DNA of 64,000 bases. It comes from Lolium rigidum. Taxonomy: Eukaryota; Streptophyta; Magnoliopsida; Poales; Poaceae. The position numbers were made by a program, and so were the translations under genes. Shown here one piece after another: positions 1 to 10,924 of the stretch (positions within the stretch are counted from its first letter, which is position 1; each line of letters starts with the position of its first letter). The stretch is taken from NCBI RefSeq assembly GCF_022539505.1, contig NC_061514.1:219689837-219753836 (forward strand). The letters are read 5' to 3'. The notes below the pieces were generated by a model. That model saw only the letters and a list, made by a program, of their open reading frames with translations. It had not been told where the DNA came from and did no database searches.

Positions 1-547
1 TTTCTGGCTATTTGCCTTTTTCTTTTGATCTCCTGCCCCCTTTGAAACGATGAGGACGCTGTTGGCAGGTCGGTCCCACATGTCATCCTCTGTGAACAAT
101 AAAAGTTTCCTTTGATGGATTTATTTTGAACCCCTAATTAATTTCTGGATATTTCCTTTTTTTCCTTTGATCCCCTGCCGCCTTGGAATCGTTGAGGATG
201 CCGCTCGCCTCATGGGTCCCGCATGTCATCCTCTCGTAACGGTAAATGTTTCTTTTATTGGATTTTGTTTACCAAATGTTTTTTGGCTTATATTTTATTT
301 CGATCTCCTGCCGCCTTTAAAACGTTGAGGACGCTGCCGGCTCACGGGTCCCACATGTCGGCCTCTATGAACAATAAACGCCGAGGATGCCGCTGCCTCA
401 TGGGTCCCGCATGTCATCCTCTTAGAACGAAATGTTTCTTTTCTTGGATTTTTTACCAACATATTTTTGGTTTATTTTTTCTTTCCATCCTCTCGCCGCC
501 TTTAAAACGTTGACGACGCTCGCTGGCTCATGGGTCCCCGATGTCGG

Positions 548-835
548 TCTCCCGTACAAGAAACATGTGATATCTTGATTATTTTGCGTACAATAAACGA
601 GTGTATTGCGCTCTGAGCTATTTCAAACGGATAAATTAAATCTTTATTTTTACATAAACAAACTTATATGTTGAATCTCCTTGTTTTTTTGTTTTTGCGA
701 AGCATAGGACTTTCCTGTTTTTTTAGAAAATTCCGAACTTTCCTGTTTTGGAGTGGGCTGAAATTGTACGAGTCAAAAGGCCAAGCAGGATAGTTCGAAG
801 GCCCAGATGTCCAGATGCAGCCCAATTGAAATCTT
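548..835 (+). repeat. Promoter-like spacer in the 137-bp array, copy 1
   Basis: This stretch breaks the periodicity. It begins with 'GTACAAGAAACATGTGATATC', passes through an AT-rich segment containing 'TTATATGTTGAATCTCCTTG', and ends in a cluster of GGGCTG, GGCCCA and GCCCA words around 750-825. GGCCCA/TGGGCC words are common in plant promoters (site II type elements), so a promoter ancestry is possible, but that is inference. The same spacer recurs at 2246-2512. Confidence 0.75.
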
Positions 836-2245
836 TCTTCTTCGATTTTTTTCACCCCCGATTTCTGGCTACTTCATTTTTCTTTTGGTCCTGTGCCGCC
901 TTGGAAACGTTGAGACCGCTGCCGCAAAATGGGACCCGCATGTCATCCTCTATGTACAATAAAATTTCTTTTCTTGGATTATTTTTGGCTCCTGATATTT
1001 GGTCACTTGCCTTTTTCTTTCGATCCCGTGCAGCCTCTCAAACGGTGATACCGCTGCTCGCAAAATGGGACCCGCATGTCATCCTCTATGTACAATCAAG
1101 TTTCTTTTCTTGAATTATTTTTGGCTCCTGATATTTGGTCACTTGCCTTTTTCTTGCGATCTCATGCCACGTTTGAAACGTTGAAGAACCTGCAGGCTCA
1201 TGGGACCCGCATGTCATCCTCTATGTACTATAAAACTTTCTTTTCTTGGATTTTTTTGGCACCTCATATTTGGTCACTTGCCTTTTTCTTTCGATCCCCT
1301 GCCGCCTCTCAAACGGTGATACCACTGTCTGCAAAATGGGACCCGCATGTCATCCTCTATGTACAATCAAGTTTCTTTTCTTGAATTATTTTTGGATCCT
1401 GATATTTGGTCACTTGCCTTTTTCTTTCGATCTCATGCCACGTTTGAAACGTTGAGGAACATGCTGGCTCATGGGACCCGCATGTCATCCTCTATGTACT
1501 ATAAAAGTTCATTTTCTTAGTTTTTTTTCACCCTTCGATTTTTGGCTATTTCCTTTTTCTTTTGATCCCCTGCCGCCTTTGAAACGTTGAGGACTCTCGC
1601 TGGCTCATAGGTCCCACATGTCGATCGTATGAACGATAAAGCTTTCCTTTCTTGGAGTTTTTTTACCCCTAATTTCTAGCTACTTTCTTTTTCTTTTGAC
1701 AACTGCTGCAAAATGGGACCCGCATGTCATCCTCTATGTACAATAAATCTTGGATTGTTTTTGGCACCTCATATTTGGTCACTTGCCTTTTTCTTTCGAT
1801 CTCATGCCGCCTTTGAAACGTTGAGTAAGCTGCTGGCTCATGGGTCCCGCATGTCATCCTCTACGAACAATAAAAGTTTCCTTTCATGGAGTTATTTTTT
1901 ACCCCTAATTTCTTTTGATCCCCTGCCGCCTTTGAAACGTTGAGGATTCTGCTGGCTCATGGGTCCCACATGTCAGCCTATATGAACAATAAACCTTTCC
2001 TTTCTTGGAGTTATTTTGACCTCTAATTTCTGGCTATTTTGCCTTTTTTTTAAATCCTGTGTCGGCTTGGAAACGTTGAGGATGTTGCTGCCTCATGGGT
2101 CCCGCATGTCATCCTCTCAGAACGAAAAATGTTTATTTTTTTGGATTTTTTACCAACTGATTTTTGGTTTATTTTTTCTTTCGATCCTCTGCCGTCTTTA
2201 AAACGTTGACGACCCTCATCGGCTCATGGGTCCCCGATGTCGGCC

Positions 2246-2512
2246 TCCCTGTACAAGAAACATGTGATATCTTGATTATTTTGCCTACAATAAACAGGTG
2301 TATTTCGCTCCGAGTCGTTGCAAACGGAAAAAATAAATCTTTATTATTAAATAAACAAACTTATATGTTGAATCTCCTTGTTTTTGTTTTTGCGAAGCAT
2401 AGGACTTTCCTGTTTTGGAGTGGGCTGAAATTGTACGAGTCCAAAGGCGTCCAAGCAAGATAGTTCGAAGGCCCAGCCGGCCTGATGCGGCCCAATTGAA
2501 ATCTTTCTTTTC
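2246..2512 (+). repeat. Promoter-like spacer in the 137-bp array, copy 2
   Basis: Nearly the same sequence as 548-835, at an offset of about 1.7 kb, with the same order of AT-rich segment then GGGCTG/GGCCCA words. It lacks a short duplicated 'ACTTTCCTGTTTT' stretch present in copy 1. The array therefore has a higher-order unit of about 1.7 kb, which could have arisen by unequal exchange. Confidence 0.75.
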
Positions 2513-3289
2513 TTGAATTTTATTGACCCCCTGATTTCTGGCTACTTCCTCTTTTTTTGTTGGTCCCTGTGCTGCCATGGAAACGTTGAGTATGCTGCTA
2601 CCTCATGGGTCCCGCATGTCATCCTCTATGTACAATCAAGTCTCTTTTCTTGGATTTTTTTACGCCCTTATTTTTGGTCACTTGCCTTTTTCTTTCGATC
2701 TCATGCAGCCTCTGAAACATTGAGGAAGCTGCTGGCTTATGGGACCCACATGTCATCCTCGGTATTATAAAAGTTTCTTTTCTTGGATTTTTTTCACCCT
2801 CTTATTTTTGGCTATTTCCTTTTTCTTTTGATCCCCTGCTGCCTTGAAAACGTTGAGTAAGTTGCGGACTCATGGGACCCGCATGCCATCCTAATTTCTG
2901 GAGTTTTTTTTACCCCCTAATTTCTGGCTACTCTTTTTCTTTTGATCTCAAGCCGCATTTGAAACGTTGACACTGCTGCTGCAAAATGGGACCCGCATGT
3001 CATCTTTTATGTACAATAAAGTTTCTTTTCTTGGATTATTTTTGGCTCCCGATATTTGGTCTCTTGTCTTTTTCTTTCGATCTCATGCCGCCTTTGAAAC
3101 GCTGAGGAAGCTGCTAGCGCATGGGTCCCGCATGTCATCCTCTATGAACAATAAAAGTTTCCTTTCTTGGAGTTATTTTTGACCGCTAATTTCTGGCTAC
3201 TTCCTTTTTCTTTTGATCCCCTGCCGCCTTGGAAACGTTGAGTAAGCCTGCCGACACAAGGGGCCCGCATGTCATCCTCTATGTACAAT

Positions 3290-3324
3290 CAACTTGCAAG
3301 ATCTTGGAGCGAAAGAGCTTGTAT
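3290..3324 (+). repeat. 35-bp perfect inverted repeat, left arm
   Basis: Starts 'CAACTTGCAAGATCTTGG' and ends 'AGAGCTTGTAT'. Its exact reverse complement lies at 4062-4096. Most of this 35-mer does not belong to the 137-bp unit, so this is not a chance match inside the array. It interrupts a unit just after the 'CTATGTACAAT' segment. Confidence 0.9.
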
Positions 3325-4061
3325 AAGTGGGACCCATATGCCATCCTCTATGTACAATAAAAGTTTCTTTTCTTGGATTATTTTTTGCTCCTGATATTTG
3401 GTCACTTTCCTTTTTCTTTCGATCTCATGCCAACTCTGAAAAGTTGAGTAAGGTGCTGGCTCATGGGACCCGCATGTCATCCTCTATGTACAATAAAGTT
3501 TCTTTTCTTAGATTTTTTTACCCCCGATTTTTGGTCACTTGCCTTTTTCTTTCGATCATATGCCGCCTTTGAAATTGAGGTCGCAGGTGGCTCATGGGTC
3601 CCACATGTCAGCATCTATGAACAATAAACCATTCATTTGTTGGATTTATTTTTTACCCCTAATTTCTGGCTATTTGCCTTTTTCTTTTGATCCCCTGCCC
3701 CCTTTGAAACGCTGCTGGCAGGTCGGTCCCACATGTCATCCTCTATGAAGAATAAAAGTTTCCTTTTTTGGATTTATTTTTGACCCCTAATTTCTGGCTA
3801 TTAGCCTTTTTCTTCTGATCCCTGCCGACTTCAAAATGATGAGGATGCTGCTGGCAGATCGGTCCCACATGTCATCCTCTATGAACTATAAATGTTTCCT
3901 TTCTAGGATTTATTTTTTACCCCTATTTTCGGGCTACTTGCCTTTTTCTTTGAAACGTTGAGGACGTTACTGTCTCATGGGTCCCACATGGCATCCTCTC
4001 TGAACGATAAACCTTCATTTCTTGTTAACGACAGGTTTATCAGTATTATTTTTGCAGACTA

Positions 4062-4096
4062 ATACAAGCTCTTTCGCTCCAAGATCTTGCAAGTTG
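4062..4096 (-). repeat. 35-bp perfect inverted repeat, right arm
   Basis: Exact reverse complement of 3290-3324, located where the array ends. The enclosed 737 bp is more of the 137-bp array. I find no coding region, and no obvious short target-site duplication outside the arms. Confidence 0.9.
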
Positions 4097-5779
4097 ATAG
4101 ATTAAATCATGGAATTATCAGGATATGTTTTAAATTTCAAATCCACTTTATGAATTTTTAAAAATACCGTTATCCATGTGGTTATGGAGCGATCAAGGAT
4201 TTTCATATTGTGCATGAGCAGTTTCAAAAATTGGAACCCAATAATTCAAAATAAATAAAAACAACTTTTATGTAGAATCTCCGTATTTTTTTTGCCAATC
4301 ATAGGATCTCGTGTTTCATTAGAAAAGGGCCGAAATTGCATGAGCAGAAAGGCCCATTTGTGGTTATTGGGCTTCGACAGTCGGAGCAAGTAGACCGATA
4401 ACAATTACCATGTAGATGTTCGTTGGCAACCCAAAAGTGAAATATTGGGCCCAAGGGGGAAGGTTGAACAGTACTTTTTCTATTGGGAAGGTGGTACATG
4501 GGGTTATCCTGACAAAAAAAATGGAACATGGGTTACTGAAGGTTGCCCATTTGTGCCCAATATGTTTGTCAGCAGGAGCTTTACCTTCCGCCGCTGCCGC
4601 CATGGTCGAGCTAGCGGTACGGCGGCGTCTCGAGCTCGGGGTAGCGCAGCGTCCGCGCGTGCCCCAAATTAAGGTACCTATTAAGCGGAGATACGTACCG
4701 GCGACGAGCACGTCGGCCTCGCGACGGCACCTACGATAGGCTCGGCTGGCATTGGGGCATTTACCCCTAGCCTCTTCCATGCTCAAGTTTTATAAATGTT
4801 TCTGGCTCTGTTCAACACTGGATCAAATTTGTCAACATGACCATTTTTATGGAGTAGCAACGAGTTGAATCTCTCAAAACTCTTTAAGTTCTGCAATATA
4901 ACGACTAATTGGTACTACCTTATACAAAATGATTACATATCCTTATTTTGGAAGCAAGCAATCACACACTTATAGTTTGCTAGTCAGCTGCACGTAACGT
5001 TAAAAATCGGCAATTATAATGAATAAACCTGTAATCTTCACTTAAAATGCATTAAGGAGCATCAAATTTGACAAATCAAACCATGTCTTACTGAAAATTG
5101 ACATGTCTTTCTCATGCAGAAATGTAAAATTATCCATGCATGTGCGTTTATACAGGTTAAGTTTTGCACGTATTATTTTTTGTACTAACTTTTCTGACTA
5201 CCTTCAAAGCTCCAATCTTTCTTCATCATCTTTGTTGTACCGCACTGATGCAAGTGAATGCGAGCTGCTCGCCGACGCGACTTCGTGTCCGCTATGTGTA
5301 CTACGCCTTCTCCATCTAGTGCTAGTTACGCCTCCGTGCTAATTAATTCTATCCTAGTGCCTACATCCAAGCACAAACCTCTCGTCATTGCAACTCGTGA
5401 CTCACCTCGACCATTGGAGCCCAATCACAAGAGCGAGCTCGATCAGTCGTCTCAACCAGAGAGGCATGTGTCTCATGGTTAGCTATCTACAACTTGTTGT
5501 CTTACTAAAACCGTGCCTATCATAGAGATCACCTCGCTGGTGTAGCAATGGCTGCAAGTAGCTGCTATGGGGATAAGGAAGAAAATATTTAAAAAATGGG
5601 GTGGGGCCAACAAGCAGGAAAGCTATCTATAGCTTTATGGATGTTTCTGGAATTGGGTAGAAAATAGTAGACGACACTGTAGCAGCGAATCCCAGAGACC
5701 AAGGCCGTTGGATGATGTCTAATGAACGGCAGAACCGTGTTCAAGAAAAAAACAGCAGAACAAAATAGGCGAAATTAGC
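4097..5779. other. Non-coding DNA with a third, diverged spacer copy
   Basis: Positions about 4240-4365 resemble the spacer at 548-835 ('TATGTAGAATCTCC', then 'GGGCCGAAATTGCATGAG'), so the spacer is also present beyond the array. Several GGCCCA/TTGGGC words follow to about 4455. Positions 4600-4740 are GC-rich, with overlapping short frames on both strands that I cannot support as a gene. The rest to 5600 is AT-rich with nothing recognised. Confidence 0.5.
5632..5720 (+). repeat. Dispersed repeat end, copy inverted relative to 12272-12375
   Basis: It contains 'GGATGTTTCTGGAA', 'ATTGGGTAGAA', 'TAGCAGCGAATCCCA' and 'GGCCGTTGGATG'. The reverse complement of 12272-12375 carries the same words in related order. 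Two inverted copies therefore flank the RING gene plus the decayed CACTA transposase. It may be a transposon terminus, but the family is not identified. Confidence 0.45.
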
Positions 5780-6037
5780 TTGAATTTTGATAATAAATCT
5801 TGGGCATTTTCCCTCGAACATGATGTACTACTACTACTGTACTCAACTTTGGGTAGTCTCTGGACTAGTCTCCCTCGTCCACCAATTATTATTATTATAT
5901 TATACTACTGCGGAAAGTTGAGGGGAGTCCCTAGTCCCGAGCACTTCGCCCACTTCCCCTGGTCTCATCCCAGAGATCTCACACCAACCACCTCACCGTC
6001 GACTAGCCGCCACCTACACCCCTCCGAAGAATCCCCA

Positions 6038-6754
6038 ATGGCGGCGACGCCCCTACTAGAGCGCTCCTCACGCGAGCGCATCATCGAGTCTGGCCCACAT
6101 GTCTTCCGTGCCTGCCGTGTGTCGGCAAGCACGACCGACTTCTCCGTCCGTGAGCCGCCGGCCGTGGGCGAGGGCGAGGCGTCCCCGTACACTATGACAG
6201 TGCACATCTTCTTCTCGAGGACGTACGAGCTCAGGAGGATGGCCGGCCCCCTCCCCGCCCCACTGGATGAGGACGATATCGCCACTACACCCTGCGAAGA
6301 GGTGGTGCTGGATCTTGGTTTGCCTCCGAGGGAGCTGCGTAGTGGGGGCTATGTCGTGCGAACTATGCGCGAGATTCTTGCCCGTGTATGGCTGCTCAAG
6401 AACCTGAACCTCACGGAGGAGGAGTGGGACATCATCATGCCTTACGATGTTATGCACCTAATGTGGCAGCAGGCGTGTCGTCGGGTCGGTGGCCTCCACT
6501 TCGACCTCACCCTTAGGGTGGACCACCGGCTCATCGTCAACTTGCTGGCGCTGCAAGACAGTTGGGTCCTAGTTGCGCCGGAGGACGGCCACTGCAGCAT
6601 ATGCATGCTGGGGCTGTCGCGGCGCACAACGGTGCGTCTCCGGGGATGCAAACACCCGTTCCATAGGAAGTGCATCTTCTCCTGGTTTGTAACGAACGCC
6701 AGCTGCCCTATCTGCCCCGATAAAGTGCTGACCCATCGTATTTTCGATTTGTAG
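6038..6754 (+). CDS. RING-H2 finger protein, probable E3 ubiquitin ligase
   Basis: Single-exon gene of 238 residues. I chose the ATG at 6038 because its context (CCCAATGGCGG) suits a grass gene and the frame upstream has no in-frame ATG, only a weak TTG at 5780. The C-terminus carries a complete RING-H2 finger with the order C-C-C-H-H-C-C-C: Cys186, Cys189, Cys204, His206, His209, Cys212, Cys223 and Cys226, spaced C-x2-C-x14-C-x-H-x2-H-x2-C-x10-C-x2-C, eight residues from the end of the strand that closes the finger. The N-terminal 180 residues have no domain I recognise and no clear membrane segment. RING-H2 proteins normally bring a ubiquitin-charged E2 to a substrate; the substrate here is unknown. 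The coding part is GC-rich with no stops, unlike the neighbouring repeats. Confidence 0.8.
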   Translation: MAATPLLERSSRERIIESGPHVFRACRVSASTTDFSVREPPAVGEGEASPYTMTVHIFFSRTYELRRMAGPLPAPLDEDDIATTPCEEVVLDLGLPPRELRSGGYVVRTMREILARVWLLKNLNLTEEEWDIIMPYDVMHLMWQQACRRVGGLHFDLTLRVDHRLIVNLLALQDSWVLVAPEDGHCSICMLGLSRRTTVRLRGCKHPFHRKCIFSWFVTNASCPICPDKVLTHRIFDL

Positions 6755-6763
6755 CATAATATG

Positions 6764-6769
6764 AATAAA
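6764..6769 (+). terminator. AATAAA polyadenylation signal of the RING-H2 gene
   Basis: A canonical AATAAA begins 10 bases after the TAG stop at 6752-6754. Plant signals are loose and this one is close to the stop, so it is a candidate only. Confidence 0.4.
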
Positions 6770-6774
6770 AACCC

Positions 6775-7009
6775 TGTATGATAGGGATGCCATGCCAACT
6801 TGAATCCTATGTCAAGAGAAATTCTATTTGATTGTGGTTATAAGATATTTTGCATTAGTTTGATCTATTATCATTCTATTTTCCTATGGGATATGACCCT
6901 ATGAATCAAACAACCTGGGATTACTTCCACACAATTAAGTTTTACCAACTTTTAGTAGGACAACAAACATAAATAATTAGTCATCATGGGATTACAATCC
7001 AACGGGTAA
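6775..7009. other. AT-rich intergenic DNA, MITE-like
   Basis: It contains paired words such as 'GAATCCTATG' and 'CCTATGAATCAAACAAC' of the type found at the ends of small grass transposons. I cannot define terminal repeats or a target duplication. Confidence 0.25.
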
Positions 7010-7097
7010 TTGTCTTCAGGACTCATACATTTTCCAAATAGAAAAATCAAAACAAATCATGGTTCTTCATCTCACAGCATGATACAGAGACAAGAGT

Positions 7098-7099
7098 CT

Positions 7100-7173
<74 letters not shown>

Positions 7174-7409
7174 CCTCCGTCTTCATTCTGATATTCGTGC
7201 ATGGTCTCATCCTGCTCGTCGTGTCCATTCTCCTCCTGAGATTCACCAGGTAGCTTCAGTTTATCCATCTCTTTGTCGACTATACTAACCTCAACAGTGA
7301 AATCTACTTCTCCATCATGTGCAGGGATACCTGTATCCAACGAGGTTTCATCAATGTCAGCAACTTTAGTTTGCCTAGAACCAGCGAAATCATCTTGCTC
7401 GGGCACCAA
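7098..7409 (-). pseudogene. CACTA transposase, acidic C-terminal tail
   Basis: About 100 residues rich in Asp and Glu, including 'MDKLKLPGESQEENGHDEQD', then 24 consecutive Asp and a stop codon at 7098-7100. Acidic ends are usual for this transposase class, but so long a homopolymer probably reflects microsatellite growth. It follows the DUF4216-like region directly on the minus strand, in another frame or after an intron. Confidence 0.6.
7101..7172 (+). repeat. (ATC)24 microsatellite
   Basis: Twenty-four uninterrupted ATC triplets. Read on the minus strand they are GAT codons in frame with the transposase C-terminal part, followed immediately by TAG. The other reading, polyhistidine on the plus strand, lacks gene context. 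Confidence 0.95.
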
Positions 7410-7435
7410 TTATTGGATCCGCATTCTCATCCAAA

Positions 7436-7861
7436 TCATATATGTTCCTTGCCACAAACTTTTGCACATACTCGCCATCCTTTTCTAGATCTGTCTTCCA
7501 AGAAAAGTACCTTGGCCGCTTGAGGTACCAAAATATAAGGATCATCCTTGTACCACTGAGCAGTAGTATTGACTGATATGAAATACCCATCATTTCTGGC
7601 ACCTTTGCCTTTGTTTGGATCTTGGTTGTACCAGTAACACTTAAATAGAACCACAGATCGGACAGTAACCTTATCACTATAGAAGAACTGAATAACCTCT
7701 TCTATGTGACCATAATGGTCAAATGACTCTAATCTCTTCTTTCTGGTTGTCAAGTGATCTCCACTGGTTGTGATGCCACTATTTCGTGTCTTCAAATGTT
7801 GTTCACGCTCATAGGAGTTGTAATGGACACCATTGGCATTGCAAGCTGCAGCTACCAACAC
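7436..7861 (-). pseudogene. CACTA transposase, DUF4216-like region
   Basis: An open stretch of about 140 residues. Signature words are 'VRSVVLFKCYWYNQDPNKG' followed by 'DPYILVPQAAKVLFLED', typical of the DUF4216 region found C-terminal to TNP2 transposases. It keeps frame throughout but is separated from its neighbours by non-coding or shifted sequence (7862-8214), which may be intron or decay. The function of this region in transposition is not established. Confidence 0.75.
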
Positions 7862-8214
7862 CCTCTTATCTGGACCACGTGATAGGACAAGGAGATCAGC
7901 ACTAACAGCGCCTGGATTCTCCGCATGGAGTTTCGAGATCTACGATTACAAAATAGACAAGAGGTCATCTCATGTGAAAACACATAGACAAGTCAGAGTG
8001 CAATTGAACATCTTACATGTTTCTCAAACCAGTCCTGAAACCCACTCCCACGTGCCGATAGCTTTCCATTCGTTTCCATGTACAACCCTGCAAAACATAG
8101 CCAAGTCACCTGAATATATTTCATTTTGATACAAGTTCATAGTATATGCGAGGAACCGAGGATTTCGTGTGCATAGTACTCACTTAACATATTCATCAGC
8201 CTCTGCAGCATTAT

Positions 8215-8989
8215 TCAAGCACATACCAAGACAAGTTGTTCAAATTCAGATCGCTCTAATGTTTTTTCGGTCCTCTTTCCTATTAGCTCAACACCATGAT
8301 TAAAAACAGATCCTCCAACTTCCAAAATTCTGCGACCCCGGTTGAATCTGGTCTCAATATCAGGAATATATCTTGATGCAAATGTATATGCTTCAGCAGC
8401 AATATACGCCATTGCAATGCAAGCCTCCGGTCTAGCTTTGTTCCTAACTCGTATTCTTGAAAGTGCACAGTCGACGTTCTATAGGGTACATCCATCCATA
8501 CTGTACCGGACCTCTTAAAAGTGCCTCATCAGGTAGATGAACAGCCAAATGCACCATCACATCAAAGAACGCTGGAGGATATATCAGCTCCAGCTTGCAC
8601 AGGATTACTGCTATGTCCACCTTAAGACGTTCTACAACAGCTCTGCTTAGAGTTTTACTACATATTTCCCTAAAGAACCTTCCCAACTCTGCAATCACGT
8701 TGTACATATTTGGCTTCACTAAATCTTTAATGCCAATAGCTAAAAGCCTTTGCAGCAGGATGTGACAATCGTGAGTTTTCAACCCTTGGAGCTTGTTTCC
8801 TTCAGCATTGAGACAATTTGCAATGTTGGAAGCAAATCCGAACGGGAACATCACACCTCGGAGGTACTCACAAAATAATCTCCTTTTAGGCATCGGCAAT
8901 GTGAATTCCGCGCCTCGAAACTTATAATGTTTTTCCTTGCCTTTGTTCACTTTGTCATTACGATCCAGCTTGCAAGTGCCTGTTAACAT
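8215..8989 (-). pseudogene. CACTA transposase, DUF4218-like region
   Basis: From 8989 to 8444 the frame reads 'LQGLKTHDCHILLQRLLA', 'LELIYPPAFFDVMVHLAVHL' and 'GPVQYGWMYPIER', the hallmark words of DUF4218 in plant CACTA transposases. The matching continuation 'MAYIAAEAYTFASRYIPD' lies in a different frame at 8412-8215, so an indel separates them near 8440. Decayed. Confidence 0.8.
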
Positions 8990-9384
8990 TCAATGTTGCA
9001 CAATCAATCCTAGCATTTGAGCTATCTTTTGTCTTGGATGGAATGTTGAGTAATGTGCCGACAATGCTGTCACGTATATTTTTCTCCATGTGCATGATAT
9101 CAATATTATGCCGAAGCTTCTTACCAGCCCAATACGGCAAGTCCCAAAGAGTGGCCCTGCGCTTATAAAATATTCTCGGTCTATCATTTTCCATTTCCTT
9201 CCTCTTGGTACATGATGCTATTTCACCTCCCATCTTCCTTTTGGTAGCTGCTAGACTCAGTTCATCTCCTCTCTTCTTCCTTTTTCTACCTGCTACTACT
9301 GCTGCTCGCATCTTCTCGTATTCTTCTCTCGCTGTACCTGCTGTGGCGGCTGGTGGTTTTCCTGGTTTAACATTTCGACCGCTT
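8990..9384 (-). pseudogene. CACTA transposase linker between core and DUF4218-like region
   Basis: It holds 'LPYWAGKKLRHNIDIMHMEK', a well-conserved TNP2 segment just before the DUF4218-like region. The part from 9240 to 9384 is Lys/Arg- and Gln-rich low-complexity sequence. Frame changes occur on both sides. Confidence 0.65.
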
Positions 9385-10486
9385 CTAGGTGCGCCTCCAA
9401 CTCGTGACTCGTAAAGTGCTGCGGTTCGGTCTTTGCACGAGCTCGATCACCAATAAATTGCAATTTTTTATTATTTTTTGGAAACTGTGACCTATTGGAA
9501 GGAAACGGCGATGGCCCATATAACATATCTTGTTTATTATCCTCACTGCCAGCTGATCTGTATCACAGTGAACACATGCATTATAACCTGATGTTACTCT
9601 GCCTGACATAGTGCCCAAAGCTGGATAATCATGGGTGCAATACAGTACAGCAGCACGTAATAGAAAATTTTGTTCTTTAGGTTGACACACATCCCGTGTA
9701 GGGACACCCTTCCATAATGTTTGCAAGTCTCTAATAAGAGGCTGCATGAACACATCAAAATCCTTCCCAGGAGATTTGGGACCTGGGATGAGTAAGGCCA
9801 TCATACAGTTCGACTGATTGGTGCATGTCCAGGGAGCCTGGTTGTATGGTGTAACTAGTACTGGCCACATGCTATACGAGTTGCTCATGTTTCCAAATGG
9901 GTTGAATCCATCTGTAGCAAGGCCAAGTCTCAGGTTCCTTGGATCCGCAGCAAAATCTGGATGATCCAGGTCGAATTGCTTCCATTCATCGCCATCGGCA
10001 GGATGCATCGGCAAATCGAGGTCGGGCGTGAGAATCTCTTTGTGCCATCTTGTTTCCCGAGATGTTTGTTCTGAAGCAAACAACCTCTCGCAATCTTTGT
10101 ACAAGTGGAAAGTATCTCGGAACCTTCCAAGGAATCTTTTTCTTACCACCAGCTCCATCATGTTTCCATCTTGATTCCTTACATACTGGACTTTCATCGA
10201 GGTCATTATACTCCATCCAAAACAGTGCACAGTTATTTTTGCAAAAATCAATCTTCTCATATCCAAGTCCCAGTACATTGATGTACTGCTTCACCTCATA
10301 AAAGGATTTTGGCAGTCCAGCCCGAGGGAGTGCATCGCTGTATGTCTTCGCAACTGCATTGAAGGCTTTATTGGTTATCCCCTGGTATGACTTGTCATGA
10401 AGTAATTTCACAATTAATTCGAATCTTGACACAACAGAACCAGGGGCCACTAAGCGCTTAGCATCTTCTATCAGGTCATGGAAAAT
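9385..10486 (-). pseudogene. CACTA transposase core (TNP2, Transposase_21-like)
   Basis: Two overlapping frames carry the core. The right part (10450-about 10110) reads 'SRFELIVKLLHDKSYQGITN' and 'IPWKVPRYFPLVQRL'. The left part (10278-9385) reads 'GLATDGFNPFGNMSNSYSMW', 'LLIPGPKSPGKDFDVFMQPL' and 'GVTSGY'-like residues before 'CVHCD'. These are the usual words of TNP2 catalytic cores. The frame switches near 10075-10130, so an indel has broken the enzyme. An in-frame TGA lies at 10487-10489 between this part and the N-terminal domain. Confidence 0.85.
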
Positions 10487-10489
10487 TCA

Positions 10490-10867
10490 ATTTTTGTGAT
10501 AACCATGGGGCTGTTGGCTTGCATATGGATACAGATCCCGTAACAAATTAGCAGTAGCCTCATCCTGGACGAGATCTTCAGGCTGATAACCATCGGAATA
10601 AAGAGGATCAATAATCTCGAGCTGATCATAGTGTTCACCGTGGTTAATCCACCTGATATATGCCTGGTCCATCCCATAAACGAATAAATGATCTGAGACT
10701 ACATGTTGAGGCTTGGACCCAATATTCAAACATACGCGGCATGGACAAATCACTTCCTTTGTTGTGTCGCCGTCAGTAAAATCACTAACTTGCTTCATGA
10801 AGTCTTCAATACCACTCAAATACGTTGGTGTGTTTAATGAGTGAAATAATATCCAAGTTCTGTCCAT
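10490..10867 (-). pseudogene. CACTA transposase N-terminal (transposase-associated) domain
   Basis: It starts at the Met of 'MDRTWILFHSLNTPTYLSG', the normal start of this family, rather than at the longer frame opening at 10939. A Cys pair in 'ICPCRVC' and 'HLFVYGMDQAYIRWINHGE' match the transposase-associated domain. The reading frame runs into TGA at 10487-10489 and the coding sense continues in the same frame beyond it, so the stop is a nonsense mutation, not a frameshift. Confidence 0.85.
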
Positions 10868-10924
10868 CTGTTGAGGGAATAGATGGTCAAAGAAGCGATA
10901 AGCTATTTCAACAAACGAGTCACC

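Larger units (their letters stand above)
1..4060. repeat. Tandem array of a degenerate ~137-bp unit
   Basis: Each unit runs through a pyrimidine-rich stretch, a 'GATCCCCTGCCGCCTTTGAAACGT'-like block (only partly conserved), a 'CTCATGGGTCCCGCATGTC' block and 'CTATGAACAATAAA'. Copies of the 'TGTCATCCTCTATG' segment near 940, 1078, 1211, 1348 and 1488 are 133-140 bp apart, giving a period near 137 bp and room for roughly 25-29 copies. The period is not a multiple of three, and the many short open frames here simply repeat the same peptide in shifting frames, so I do not call genes. The array starts before the window and fades near 4020-4060. No match to a named satellite is claimed. Confidence 0.9.
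7098..10867 (-). mobile_element. Decayed autonomous CACTA (En/Spm) transposon, coding part
   Basis: On the minus strand, from right to left, lie all the regions usual for a TNP2-type CACTA transposase in grasses: a transposase-associated N-terminal domain, the transposase core, a DUF4218-like region and a DUF4216-like region, closing with an acidic tail. The frame is broken by a TGA and by at least one indel, so the element is unlikely to make an active enzyme. I could not find CACTA/TAGTG termini or a 3-bp target duplication on either side. The span given is the coding part only. Confidence 0.8.

Noticed and set aside
223..3748. Many overlapping short plus-strand frames in the first 4 kb, all with related peptides
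   Set aside because: The peptides recur because the 137-bp unit recurs, in changing frames; no start, codon bias or domain supports a gene.
4299..4786. Overlapping frames on both strands at 4299-4786
   Set aside because: GC-rich islands give long frames in several phases; none has a motif or clear start.
7010..7288. Polyhistidine frame on the plus strand
   Set aside because: It is the reverse of the polyaspartate tail of the minus-strand transposase and opens with a TTG.
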